A DNA stretch of 64,000 nucleotides. Origin: Enoplolaimus lenunculus (Eukaryota; Nematoda; Enoplea; Enoplida; Thoracostomopsidae). Below, piece by piece: positions 24,542 through 36,064 of the stretch; the stretch's first letter is position 1; every line of letters starts with the position of its first letter. The position numbers and the translations under genes are program-made. Below the pieces are notes generated by a model. The model was not told the origin of the DNA, did no database searches, and was given only the letters and a program-made list of their open reading frames with translations. The DNA lies in assembly GCA_030248215.1 (NCBI GenBank), contig JASANG010003085.1, positions 40,975-104,974 on the forward strand. The letters are read 5' to 3'.

Positions 24542-24791
24542 GGTAAAATCGTGGTTAATTTCAAAAATGATAATGGCGGTAGTTGCCCACGTTAAAACTT
24601 TGGAAAAATTTGTGAATAATGCAAACCATTACCATTGCTTAAATTTCATAGACTGATTACGTCGACTTAATACTTTTGTAACTGTTCCAAAAACGCTTTT
24701 CTATCGAACAAAAATAGTTTTCAAAAACTACTTAGACTAAGTTGTATATGCTTTAGAGGTTTAAGAGGTTTAATGTATTTCTTATAAAGAT

Positions 24792-25012
24792 GGACCCACG
24801 TAAAGATTAGGGGCGGAACGTTTTTTTGTAGCACTAGAAAAGAGTAAGCTTAAGCTTTGGACTAGTTTTTGTTGCTTGGCTTAGGCTTAGGCTAAGGCTT
24901 AGGTTTCGTAATATGCTCATTCTTACGCTTAGGTTTAGGCTTAAGCTTAGGCTATGGAATAAGCTTAGGAATAAGCTTATAATACTGTACCGTCCATGTT
25001 CTTTGCACTGGC
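24792..25012. mobile_element. TTAGGC-array MITE, GGGGCGGAACG-end type
   Basis: The left end GGACCCACGTAAAGATTAGG continues to GGGGCGGAACG and the right end is ACCGTCCATGTTCTTTGCAC. AAGCTTAAGC and CTTAGG units lie between. Confidence 0.7.
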
Positions 25013-25470
25013 TTAAAGATGTAACGAAACATTTCGCAATAAAAACATTATGTTGGCATTTTAGAAACATAGTTTCGAGTAATGATGGATTGCAAGTAAA
25101 TGAAGTGTAGGAATGCCAGAAATATACCCAGATACAACAAGAGTCACTCGTTTGTTGAATTTGCAAAAAAACAGTTGAGTTTGTTTAAAAACCGTTTTGG
25201 GTGATATCTGCTTGAGATAAATGTTCCAACGAATGTTTGCCGTTTGGATGCAAACAGTTTGTCACAAATTCCAATCGAGACGTTATGTGTTTTTTCGTAA
25301 ACAGTTGAAATTAAAACATCTACAAAGCAACTTGTGACAATAAAAATGCGTTAATTATTGCTACTAAACTGATTGCTTGTCACAGTCACAATCTAAAAAA
25401 ACTTGAAAACTATTTTTTGAATGCTGCAAGGGCTGTGTTAAAGGTGGTATGTGAACGACAGGCATGAGTA

Positions 25471-25668
25471 CACTGCAAAAAATGCTGAGTCAAATTGAAT
25501 CTCTCCGAAATAGGCTTTTCCGGACTCACAAAATGAGTCAAATTCGACTACGCCAGAGTCAAATTCGACTTACCCGAGTCGCTCAGTGAGCCGAATTTGG
25601 CTCAATTAGTGTAGTCCCGAAAAGCCTATTTCGGAGAGAGTCAATTTTACTCACCATTTTTTGCAGTG
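25471..25668. mobile_element. TGAGTCA palindromic MITE, copy 4
   Basis: CACTGCAAAAAATGCTGAGT to TTTTTTGCAGTG with TA on both sides. The arms are near-perfect inverted copies. Confidence 0.88.
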
Positions 25669-25712
25669 TATATATAGAAGAAATGTAAGCAATATGGTTA
25701 AAATATTGCTAA

Positions 25713-25876
25713 CACTGCAAATCCGGTTGAGTTAAAAGTTAACTCAATTCTGAGTACAAGTTTTGACTCAACATGTTGAGTTATTTTAACTCACGTTGAG
25801 TTGGTTCTTTTTAACACAATTTTAGAGTTGAAATGAGTCAATGTGAGTTATTTTTAACTCAACAAAATTAGCAGTG
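25713..25876. mobile_element. GAGTTA/GAGTTGA-core MITE, short copy
   Basis: CACTGCAAATCCGGTTGAG to TTAGCAGTG with repeated GAGTTA / TAACTC words. It shares terminal CACTGCAAA with the TGAGTCA family. Confidence 0.7.
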
Positions 25877-25988
25877 ACTGTTCAGCATTTGGAATCCGCA
25901 GATATTGGAAACCATTTATGACCTATAATGTGCTACACACAGTTGAAAATAAAAATGCTTTTGTTTATGTTTGATATGTTAAGTTGCT

Positions 25989-26171
25989 GGCCCATGTTAC
26001 TTTTAGGGCCGTCCCGGTTTCTGGATGGTCTGAAAAAAAGTAGGCTTACATTTTTATTAGACTACATTTTTTGGCTTAGGCTTAGGAATATGTTTTTGCA
26101 ACGGTTAGGCTTAACCTTAGGCTTTGGAATACGCTCAATCGACTGTTACGGCCCTAAAAGTAATATTGGCC
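25989..26171. mobile_element. TTAGGC-array MITE
   Basis: GGCCCATGTTACTTTTAGGG and CCCTAAAAGTAATATTGGCC are inverted ends; GCTTAGG units lie inside. Confidence 0.75.
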
Positions 26172-26375
26172 AAGTTGCTTATTAAAAGGTTGAATTTTAA
26201 CAAAATTTGATATTAGAATTGAATGGCATGAATATGCTAAAATAACTGTTTCGGCAACGCTTTCATTTGTCAATTTAAAAAAATCAAGCAACGATGCATC
26301 CTTACTTAAATTTTTGTAGATAGGAGACACATGTTGGCTCGGAAAGCATGCATTCGTGTTCCAACAATTACAAAG

Positions 26376-26514
26376 CACTATATATTATATATATAATATA
26401 TATATATTTATATATAGATATATGTATATATATGTATATATATATATATTTATATATAGATATATGTATATATATGTATATATATGTATATATATATGTA
26501 TATATATATATCAC
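26376..26514. repeat. TA/GTATATA microsatellite
   Basis: About 140 bp of TA dinucleotides with GTATA interruptions. Confidence 0.95.
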
Positions 26515-26803
26515 GATTTAGCAACGCTTGCAGTGTGCACAGTATTACTGAATACAAAAGTGTCGGATGTATAAAAACCACATCTTCCAGCTGGCTGGTC
26601 ACAGACTTGTGGTTATGACGTAGCAAAAAATTTGATAGTCGGAATTGTAATTTCATGTTACAAAGAATTGAATCAGAAGTATACCAAACATTTTTAAATT
26701 CAAGAACTGGGGTTCATCAGCAAAACATTTAGAAATTCATTCGTGAAAATTGTGACAAAAGTAAAACGAAACGCGCTAAACAGATAAATTTTGCAAAATT
26801 ATG

Positions 26804-26914
26804 CAAAACTCTGCTACCGAAATTGCCGGAACCTCCGGCAAAAATACTGCCGGAGCCAGAGGCCGATTTTTCTACAGGAGCCGGATCCGGAGGCAAACCT
26901 GGGGTTGCGCCCTA
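26804..26914. mobile_element. Fragment of CAGGGTGCAACCGG family
   Basis: Contains GCCGGAACCTCCGGCA, GCCGGAGCC, GGAGCCGGATCCGG and the end GGTTGCGCCCT. Confidence 0.5.
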
Positions 26915-27456
26915 AAAGTAACTCTATACCGTGCAATTTGAAAAAGAAACAACGTTTATTTCAAATTGCAAAGCTGAAACTTTTACAACACTTAAATTAC
27001 TTCTTAGAGTTGTTTCTTTACTAAAATGCAATTTTCTACCTGTATTGCAACACATTTTAGTGTTCGTATAATTTTCGCGTTGTCAGTAGATTTTCAATAT
27101 TGCGTTTTGCATAAAAGACGAGTGCAAAGTATGTATTTATTCTTTCGATATTTGCGCTTTGAAAAGTTTTACAACACAACATAAAGCCCTTGAATTAAAC
27201 TGCAATTTGCACTGATTTTACTAATTATTTTCTTTTTTTGCATTTTACAACCATTTTATTGTTTTGATTGTTTTTCGTTATAGTCAGCCATGGTCGTAGT
27301 GAAGTGTTGCAAAAATTCAAAGCATTTTTAACAGATGTCGCTGTGAACTAACGAAGAGGTAAACACAACACAACAAACAAAACAAATTTAGAATTATAAA
27401 AGTTTACCTACCGACGCTTTAGAACTGTAGTGTAAAATTTTTGCCAATCAAATTTT
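26915..27456. other. No gene seen
   Basis: AT-rich; nothing supported. Confidence 0.5.
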
Positions 27457-27656
27457 GGCCCATGTATAGAACAGGGCCAGTACAGTAGTATAAGCATATT
27501 CCTAAGCCTAAGCCTAAGCATAAGGATAAGTCTATTCCTAAAGCCTAAACCTAAGCCTAATCCTAAATCTAAGCAAAAAATTATTTGTCTAAAGCTTCAA
27601 CTGACTCTGTTACACCCCTCCGGAAAACAATCCGGCCCTGTTCTATGCATGCGCCC
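27457..27656. mobile_element. TTAGGC-array MITE, GGCCCATGTATAGAACAGGG type
   Basis: GGCCCATGTATAGAACAGGG at the left, CCGGCCCTGTTCTATGCATG at the right. The CCTAAG array and TAGTCTAAAGCTT-like word sit in the orientation opposite to 394-698. Confidence 0.8.
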
Positions 27657-27723
27657 AAATTCTTTTAGTTAAAAGCATGTAGGTTATATATAGTACTCAA
27701 TTTTCCGGTAGGAAATGTTTTAA

Positions 27724-27911
27724 AACATTAAATTACCAGAATATTTGAAGAACATTAAATTACCAGAATATTTGAAAAACATTAAATTACCAGAATATTT
27801 GAAGAACATTAAATTACCAGAATATTTGAAGAACATTAAATTACCAGAATATTTGAAGAACATTAAATTACCAGAATATTTGAAAAACATCAAATTACCA
27901 GAATATTTGAC
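27724..27911. repeat. 27-bp minisatellite, 7 units
   Basis: Seven near-identical units containing AAATTACCAGAATATTTGAA. Because 27 is a multiple of three, both strands stay open across it, and the + strand would read KNIKLPEYL over and over. The open frame gives no sign of a real gene. Confidence 0.9.
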
Positions 27912-28544
27912 GTGTCTAACGTATATATACAATGTTGAAAACAAAAAGTTGTACTTCGGCTGGCGGATTACAGAACCAGAGAGAGTCAGTCAACGGCAAA
28001 ATGAATTAAGCATATTTTATTGTTCACTGAAACAAATACAAAAATGTCAATAAATTTCCAACTGTTAAAATGTTATTAAGCAAAGTCACAATATGTTTAA
28101 TCTCATAAACTACGGGACAGAAAATAAAATATCATTGAGAAACTTAATCACAAGTCCATAAATTTCAATCCGTTTTCAATTTTATAAAACCGGAACCAGC
28201 AATTTTAGTACAGTAAACTCAAACAATCTGACTCGGCACTACACAGTTAGCAGAATTATAACCGCCTATGAATGCAGCCGTATGGGATATTAAAATCTAC
28301 TGATGCAGTCATAAAGGCGTCGGACTTTGCTATACAAGGTTGTAACGAACTATATTACACTTTCGTGAGAATTTACAAGCACTGAAGAAATTGAGGCTAT
28401 CGCAAATGTATCAATACAAATTATATATCTTTATTTTAACTATTAAAAATGGTAATTTTAACCCAGTTAGAAATATTTCTAAGAAATGTGGAAAAACAAA
28501 AAAAGCGTTGCATTTTCATAAATGGTTTTGAAAGTCACTTATTG

Positions 28545-29035
28545 AGTAAAGGTTAACTAATTAGCAAAATAGCTTAATTGGTTAAGCCTAAATTAGGACT
28601 TTTTACATTACTTCACTGATTGATTATTAGGTTTACATGGGAATTGATTTCTGTATTAAAGAAACTTTGGGTGCGAAGTATATGAATAAATTGTTTAATG
28701 TTTATAAACCTCAAAAACAGATAAATGTGTAATTAGTTACTAATTCAATATTAGCGTTAACGGTTGCACCTAAATTAGGACTTTTTACATTATTTCACTG
28801 ATTATTAGGGTTACAAGCCGTGCTATATCAGTACGAAAGGGATTTGATGCCAGAAGTATGTCCATTCTTTGCTCAATACATGTATTTCCTTACGACAGGT
28901 TTATTCCTTAACGTTTATAAGTATCTGAAACATATATATGAACAGATAGCAACTAACTAATTAGCATATTAGCTTAATTGGTTAAGCCTAAATTGGAAAT
29001 TTTAAATCATTTCACTGATATAATCGCTACAAGCG
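28545..29035. repeat. CCTAAATTAGGACTT tandem units (kin of 16907-17675)
   Basis: Three units share TTAGCTTAATTGGTTAAGCC, AATTAGGACTTTTTACATTA and TTTCACTGATTATTAGG with the internal repeats of 16907-17675. The outer inverted ends are not seen here. Confidence 0.65.
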
Positions 29036-29393
29036 ACTTGTTTGCCGTTAAATGCTCAACTTTCATACAAATTCATTGTAAGGAATCCTTCTGCTAAAAG
29101 CCTAAACCAGCGTAGATCCTTTAAAGCTGCCAGTGTTTGCAAGGGATCAATAACAGCCTCTCAGTATCATAAGCATCGAATATCTGCAATATCTGTGGTG
29201 GTAAAATTGAAGTAAAATATATTAATTACAACTCACTGTTTCATAGTAAAACTGTTATTAAACGGTTTCAATTGCCATCTGAGGAAGTCAGTTGTAAACT
29301 TTATTCCGTACAAATTCCACTGTTGATACTTTAACGTTGTTTTGCATTCATATACATTACCTATTCGCTTAACATTTTGCTGTTTAAATTTTC

Positions 29394-29593
29394 GGCCAAT
29401 GTAGAACTGGGACGGAACTGTATTATAAGCATGTTCCGAAGCCTAAGCGTAAGCATAAGCCCATGCCTAAGCGTAATAATGAGCATATTCCTAAGTCTAA
29501 GCCTAAGCGAAGCAAAAAATACTAAAGCTTAAGCTTATATACTCTATTGCGGTAGCACAGAAAAACGTTCCACCCCTGAACTTTACATTGGCC
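29394..29593. mobile_element. TTAGGC-array MITE, GGGGCGGAACG-end type
   Basis: GGCCAATGTAGAACTGGGAC and GTTCCACCCCTGAAC...ACATTGGCC are inverted ends with CCTAAGC units inside. Confidence 0.75.
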
Positions 29594-29599
29594 AAAATG

Positions 29600-30410
29600 A
29601 AAACGAAATTTGAATTCTTGTTATCAAATTGCACGCAGGTTGATACAGTGCTTTACTGTTTAATAAAATTATTATAAATTTCGTGTAAATTAACTTTGAT
29701 AATGAGCAATGCTTAATTTTGGAAGCAGACCAAGGTTTTTAACGGCCACATAATTTACATCTTGAGCAGGAAGCATAGAGTCTTTGCTAACCTTTCTGTA
29801 AAATCATGACGATTTTGGTCATTTTGATAAGCGATTCGTATATTTTAAGGATCCGTGCAAAATGTTTTAAATTTTTTCGAACCAACTTACAATTTAAAAT
29901 GTTTTGTCTCGTTCCAAACCAAAACAATTGCGGGTGTCGATTACATAAAATTGAAATTTAGATGCAAAATGTGCGTTAATCGCTAAAGTTAATGGCAGTA
30001 TAACTTTTAGGTTGTAAAACTTGGAATATTGTAAAACTAAACTAAATTCATTTTAGACTGCGCCACGAACTTGCAAAAAGTAGTTTTTAAACGCAAATTT
30101 AAACAGCAAATATCGCTGCAATCACACGTATAAATAGTCAAAAGAAAACGTAATAATGTGTCAACATTCAGGTGTCATAAAAACTTGACTTGCGGTTATT
30201 GTGCAGCTGTAGAATGCAGATGCGCCAACACAGGCCGTCAATTTTGATTTCAGTCTGAATGTTTCAAATTTCATAATTCTTTCAAATTTTAATACCGTAA
30301 TTTTATATAAATAAGTATTTTCAGGTTGTAAATCGTTTGTAAACTTTATTCTGGACCACACACGGTTGAGAGCCAATGTACAGAAAAGGGATGCAAACAG
30401 TAGTAGAAAC
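29600..30410. other. No gene seen
   Basis: A 99-residue open frame on the minus strand (30161-30460) runs into the neighbouring MITE and matches nothing I know. Confidence 0.5.
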
Positions 30411-30415
30411 ATATT

Positions 30416-30543
30416 GGCCAATGTTACTTTAAGGGGCGTAACAGTAGAAAACCTAAGCAAAAAATGTATATAATCAAGAATCTAAACCTACTCTTTTATA
30501 GACCCACCAGAAACCTTTGACACCACTTAAAGTAACGTGGGCC
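30416..30543. mobile_element. TTAGGC-family MITE with almost no array
   Basis: GGCCAATGTTACTTTAAGGG and ACTTAAAGTAACGTGGGCC are inverted ends; only one CCTAAGC unit is left. Confidence 0.7.
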
Positions 30544-30561
30544 AACATATTTATAAGCCAT

Positions 30562-30698
30562 GACCCGTGTATAACGATCACGGCGGAACGATTTTCTTCG
30601 GCACTGTAATAACGTAAAGCTTAAGCTTTTGACGAATTTTTGATTAGGCTTAGAAATATGCTTAATACTACTGTTACACGCTGTTCTGTACATTGGCC
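30562..30698. mobile_element. TTAGGC-family MITE
   Basis: GACCCGTGTATAACGATCAC and CGCTGTTCTGTACATTGGC are diverged ends of the TATAGAACAGGG type. AAGCTTAAGC and GCTTAG lie inside. Confidence 0.6.
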
Positions 30699-30843
30699 CA
30701 TATTTCAAAGCCTACATCAAAACTTAAGCGTATGGATAAGTCTATTTTTAAGCCTAAGCCTAAGCTAAAAAGTAGTCTAAACCTCAAGCTTACTCAATTA
30801 TAGTGCCGCGGTAAGCAATCGCCCTTGATCTGTACATGGGTCC
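30695..30843. mobile_element. TTAGGC-family MITE, abutting the previous copy
   Basis: The right end CCCTTGATCTGTACATGGGTC and internal AAGCCTAAGC, AGTCTAAACC are clear. The left end appears shared or merged with the neighbour's GGCC terminus. Confidence 0.55.
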
Positions 30844-30969
30844 AGTTTAAGCTCCCAAATAAACAACGGAACCGCCTTGCTTAGCGTTGAACCAGGCGCA
30901 TATGTCTCACAAAAATATTTAGGAACTGTATCAGTTTTAGACTATTACATAGGAAATATACCTGCTTAT

Positions 30970-31385
30970 CAGGGTACAACCGGAATTATAAAATACCTGA
31001 ACCGGAAAATTTAAAAAAACCGGAACCGGAAAACAAAAAACTTGTCATCGAAAAATTCTTTTTAACGTTATTTTGTCGTTTTTAAAGGTGTAAATACACC
31101 ATTTTGAATGCTAAAATCACAAAACAAATGCAGTAGTTATAAACGTATGAGAAATTTTGGCTGCATGGCACAAAATGAAAACTTTGGCATTACACACTCA
31201 GACAATTTCGGAAAATAAGTTAGAATAATATGCCAGTTTCTCTCAAATTTTCGAATGAGAAAAATTTTCAATACCGAAAATACCAGAAAATTCCGGTGAA
31301 AAAATACCGGATTTATTGTCGGAACCGGATAGTGAAAATTACTGAATTTCCCTACCGGAACCAGTATATATTCCGGTTGTACCCT
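30970..31385. mobile_element. hAT-like element, CAGGGTACAACCGG ends
   Basis: CAGGGTACAACCGGAAT and ATTCCGGTTGTACCCTG are inverted ends. The flanks CTGCTTAT and CTTCTTAT match at 7 of 8, as for a hAT duplication. The body is AT-rich with ACCGGAA words near both ends. No transposase. Confidence 0.8.
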
Positions 31386-31497
31386 GCTTCTTATATATTC
31401 TTTATTGGGCAATAGAAATTTTGTTGAAGTCCAGCAATCTGCTGTAGAAAACAGTCTATACAGCTTTGATGTCAGTTTTCCAACTACTTCTTAACGA

Positions 31498-31657
31498 TCC
31501 GTAGCCAAGGTTGGGGGGCAGGGGAGCTCAGCCCACTGGAAAATTTTTGTCCTCCTAGAAGATTTTCAATCTTGCTTGTACGTCATTGACAACCTTTGAA
31601 TGCCCTCCTGAAAATTTTTTGGGCCCCCTAGCAATGTGAGCTGGCTACGGGCTTGCT
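31498..31657. mobile_element. CCGTAGCCA hAT-like MITE
   Basis: GATCCGTAGCCAAGG and GAGCTGGCTACGGGC are inverted ends. Internal words (CAGCCCACTGGAAAATTTTT, CAATCTTGCTTGTA) match 38806-39183. Confidence 0.7.
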
Positions 31658-31916
31658 TCTTTAGTCTTGCTGATTTTCATGCGGACAGTTGTTGAACTTG
31701 CAGCGAAACGATTAAGAAGATAAAACGCAATTTATGCGTAGTATTAATAAAAACACATGAACGTTTTGGTCCGGTCTTATGGACTGTCCCATATGTCTTC
31801 CTTGGTACAGCGTAACAGGCAAAATTCTGAACCATGAAAAGCGAAAAAACATTGCGAGTAACGTGAGATTGAACTCAGATGAATTTCCACACAGAATGTC
31901 GCAAAGTATTATCTTC

Positions 31917-32050
31917 TGGGCTCATGTAAACATCAGGGGTGGAACGTTTTATCAGTGGCATTAGAAAAGAGTAAACTTAACCTTTAGACTAATTTTTTTT
32001 CCTTAGCTCACGCTCAGACTTAGGCTTAGGCTTAGGAATATGCTCATCGG
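31917..32050. mobile_element. TTAGGC-array MITE, right end lost
   Basis: GGGCTCATGTAAACATCAGG, GGTGGAACG, then CTTAGGCTTAGG and AATATGCTCATC; no closing inverted end found. Confidence 0.6.
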
Positions 32051-32085
32051 ATAAAACTGAAAAAAATGTTTTCTAATTGTAAATT

Positions 32086-32680
32086 AGGACCTATTCACAC
32101 GTGCAAGTTTTCATCAAAAAGTCACAGCTGCAAGTTGCACGAGTTACTTGAATCTGCAAGTAGTTGTAGAAAAACGTAACTTTCATTCTGAATATTGACA
32201 TGATTTCACATTTCTGCTGATGACTGTTATAAATCTGCGTAAGCTATAGGCGAATAATTCCAGCCAATAGTGATTCATTAATTGGACTTGCAAGGTAATT
32301 CAAATATATATAAGTTAATTCCTTGCATATATTCATCATGAAAGTTCTCTGAAATAATTTTTGGCAAAAAATTGCAGCTGAAAGTTTCAATTGCCCAAAG
32401 CATCCAGCTTAACTCGAGTTCTCTTGACTTTAAAACGCTTTCAAATCCAAGAATTCTTGTTCTGTGCTCAATGAACGTAAACCTAATTTAGCCGCCATCT
32501 CTATGGATTGCGAAATATCAAACAAGTTTGATATTCGAATTATTTTTAAGGTCTTTGCATATTTTCGATTGGCTAATGAAAATGTTGGTGCCAAAAATTC
32601 AATCGACAAGCAACTGCGTTCACACGTTAGAAATGAATTTAATAGCATGAATTCCCGTGAATAATTTGCAGTTGCAAGAA
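32086..32680. mobile_element. CTATTCACACGTGCAAG MITE, decayed
   Basis: The left end CCTATTCACACGTGCAAG matches 48497-48772. TTGCAGTTGCAAG near 32670 may be the remains of the right side. The interior is much longer and diverged, so the boundaries are uncertain. Confidence 0.4.
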
Positions 32681-32805
32681 CTAACAACGACAGATCGACG
32701 AAGGAATCGGTAAGAAATTCCTTGTTCGGACGTTTTCAGTGAACTACACTGCCCAAAAATATTTTGCGTACAAAAGGCATCGCCATGAACTGACCTGTGT
32801 ATATA

Positions 32806-33023
32806 CACTGCAAAAAATGGTGAGTCAAATTGACTCTCACCGAAATAGGCTTTTCGGGACTACACAAACTAAGCCAAATTCCACCAGCCAGAGTCAAATT
32901 CGACTCACTGAGCTACTCGGTTGAGTCGAATTTGACTCTGGCGGAGTGGAATTGGACTCATTTTGCGTAGTCTCGTAGAGCATATTTCAAGAAAGTCAAT
33001 TTGACTCACCATTTTTCGCAGTG
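32806..33023. mobile_element. TGAGTCA palindromic MITE, copy 5
   Basis: CACTGCAAAAAATGGTGAGT to ATTTTTCGCAGTG, TA on both sides. Confidence 0.88.
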
Positions 33024-33847
33024 TACATTGAATGCACTTCAGGCGTCCTGACATACTACAAGGCGGAGGCGTCGTTAACCGATCAAAATTTAACAAAACA
33101 TTATTACAGAAGTTCTTCAACATCGATTTTAAATTTAACAAAAAAATTTAACAACAAAAATATCACATTTAATACCGAAAACCGTTAAAATATAAAAATT
33201 TAATTTTGATGCCAAAAATTCACCATTGGACTTCAATCTTAAACGACAAACGCGAAAATTAGCAGGATATTCGCAGGGCGCAGGCAGCATTTCATGCCAA
33301 AAGATCGTAACCGCATTTTCGATTCTAAAATTCAGCAGATGATTCTATAGCCTGTAAAGGTGCCTTTTTCTCGTCTTTTCAGTAATTTCGTAGATGGATG
33401 TGTATTTCCCCTATTTCTACTTAAGTGTATCTTGCGGTGCACATGTATTTTGAGACAGCGTCGCTTGATACAACAGTGAAAGAGCACAGAAAGGTTAAAT
33501 TAAAAAATTATTTTTTGCTCCGAAGTAAAAATTATTGCTCATATACGCGGGTACGGTAGCGTTAGAACTGTTTGAATATTTTACGACAATTCACGGTAAA
33601 CCATTCGCTGTGCCTCATAGATGTGACTTTAACGGTAATGAATTTATAATTTCGTCGTCAAAAGGCGCTGTTACATGTTGCTGTCATATACGTTGCTGGA
33701 GGTTTGTTGATTTTTAGAATTAATTTAAGTTTTCCCTCTAAGATACCAATTACAATTTTCTACGTAAGGGTATTATATATAAGTGAAGTTCGCAGTTGAT
33801 TTCATCCGCTCGATGGGTGACAAGATACAAGGGACCATGGCAAAATT

Positions 33848-34032
33848 GGCCGATGTTACTTTAAGGGGCGTTCAGGTTTCCGGTGGGACTATAAAATAGC
33901 AGGTTTAGATTCTAGATTACAGTTTTTGCTTAGGCGTAGGTTTAGGAACACATTTTTTGCAACGCTTAGACTTAGACTTAGGCTTAACAATACGCTTAAT
34001 CTACTGTTACGCCCCTTGTAGTAACATTTTCC
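33848..34032. mobile_element. TTAGGC-array MITE, GTTACTTTAAGGGGC type
   Basis: GGCCGATGTTACTTTAAGGG and CGCCCCTTGTAGTAACATTT are inverted ends; GCTTAGGC and GACTTAGG units lie inside. Confidence 0.75.
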
Positions 34033-35305
34033 GCAAAACTTATATTGTGGAAATAAAATGGGTGTGACTATGCATTTCTTAATTTTCAACAAAACTTCGT
34101 ACTCAGACAAAAGAGTGTCCCTAAACCCAAAGCGGACACGGTGTGGTGTTGCGAGAGTGGTCGGAGTATTATTTGGGCGAGTTTTGTTGACATGACTGCT
34201 GCTAGGAACGCGCAATAGCAAACGAACGCGATTCTTGAAAACGCCTTGAAAATCTGTGTTTCCCAACCGCTCCGGTTATATAATTTACCACAGCAGTTTT
34301 CACAAGAGAATTACTGATATAAAAGAGGGCAGTACAACCTGTTTTTCCATCTGCTGAAATGAAAAATTTTTGAAAAATATGACTAAATTTACTCAGATAG
34401 TTTGCTCAAACCAAAGTTGCTTAATCTAATGTTATACGGTTCATGCAATAGCGGATCGAAAACATTTCTGATGACAGGCTTGTAACATATACAGTGAACG
34501 AATATTTGCAAGCGAAGCGAGCGAGATGCCAAACGCATAAATCATATTGCTTCAACATAAATTGATATTTAAAGCGAATTTTGATTTTAAGATGGATAAA
34601 AGTGTTTTAATCAGTGTCAACTGTGATTTGGTAAAAACTTGATACATTAGAAACTCAGTTGAACCTCTGCCGTAAGCAACTTTGCGTAGAAACAAACCAT
34701 GTTCAGATGGCTGAGTGAATAACGTGATGTGGTTTGTATATGAAAATATTATGGGTTCAGCTGTAACCAGTTTCGATAATCTGCAATTTTTATATATTTT
34801 TTGGTTTTGTTTGCAGATATAATTTAAGATAAACATTATAACCCATTATCTCGTGGGGTACGGTAGGGTCCATTAATTCATACACAGGGGCCATGGACCC
34901 ACATTTGATATTTGTATTATGTACAGTTAACCTTCGACTATTGCCACATGTGACATTTTGTAACAACACCATCCAACCATAGAAATGGATTACGATGAGC
35001 AGGCTTGAGCAGAAATGCAACGAGTGATAGTACATTTTGTGCCATGTGCAGCTCGGGTAGTGAAATGAGCATTATCAACGCTTGGTTCAGTTAAGAAACG
35101 ATTTTATTATAGTTGATGCATTCAGTGCACTTATGTTATCTTCAAACTTTCATGCGTGAACAACTGAAATCTTCCCAGCAATGGGTCGCACGGTTCAGCC
35201 ATCGATCCCCCTGAACCATTATGGGCCTATAAAATTCCCAAAATTATAACCTACGTTCCATAATCCTTCCAACTGTAACGCTATCCCGTTGACAAACGGT
35301 TGGTG
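34033..35305. other. No gene seen
   Basis: Nothing supported on either strand. Confidence 0.5.
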
Positions 35306-35506
35306 CACTACAAAAACTGGTGAGTCAACTTGACTCTCTCTGAAATAGGTTTTCCCTGACTACACAAACTAGAGTCAGAATTCGACTCCGCTTCAGTCAA
35401 ATTCGACTCAATTTGACTATGGCGGAATCGAATTATGACTCAGCTTGTGTAGTCAGGAAATGCCTATTTCGGAGAGATTCAATTTGACTCACCATTTTTT
35501 GCAGTG
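35306..35506. mobile_element. TGAGTCA palindromic MITE, copy 6
   Basis: CACTACAAAAACTGGTGAGT to TTTTTTGCAGTG with inner arms TTTTCCCTGACTACACAAAC and TTGTGTAGTCAGGAAA. Confidence 0.85.
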
Positions 35507-35896
35507 GGGTTAATTCGAATGTGAAAAATGTGTTCAGCACAATTCAACATCAATGAACGTATTCAATTTTAATAACGTCAGTGACATCTTTTATTTTTTG
35601 AGGGGTGTAGATTGCAACCTTTGTCTCTCCTGCGTTTGCGTTTTAAATTAGTTGAACTGTGGAACGTCTAATTATAATTGTTTTTTGTTGCAGTTCTAAA
35701 TTTATTGATTTCAAACCAATTCAATATTTTAAAAAATAGATTATTAAGCGAAACGAATTATCGCGTTTGAGTGCATTAATTTAAAGGTTTATATTGGTTT
35801 TGTTGATGTACCACTATGTCCCGTCCGGTTGTGGATAAGGACAGCTTAATTTTGTCTCACGAAACTCTCTTTATATACTTACAAATAAGTATTATA

Positions 35897-36062
35897 CACT
35901 GTAAAAACGGTGAGTTCAATTGACTCTTTGAAATAGGCTTTTCCTGACTACACAAACTGAGTCCGAATTTGACTCTGACAGAGTCGAATTTTAACTCAGT
36001 TTGTGTATTCAAGAAAAACCTATTTCAGAGAGAGCCAATTTGACTCACCATTTTTTGCAGTG
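35897..36062. mobile_element. TGAGTCA palindromic MITE, copy 7
   Basis: CACTGTAAAAACGGTGAG to TTTTTTGCAGTG with TA on both sides. A short copy of 166 bp with fewer internal heptamers. Confidence 0.87.
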
Positions 36063-36064
36063 TA

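Noticed and set aside
27745-28053. 102-residue frame with KNIKLPEYL repeats
   Set aside because: Fully explained by a 27-bp minisatellite; the non-repeat tail is short and matches no family I know.
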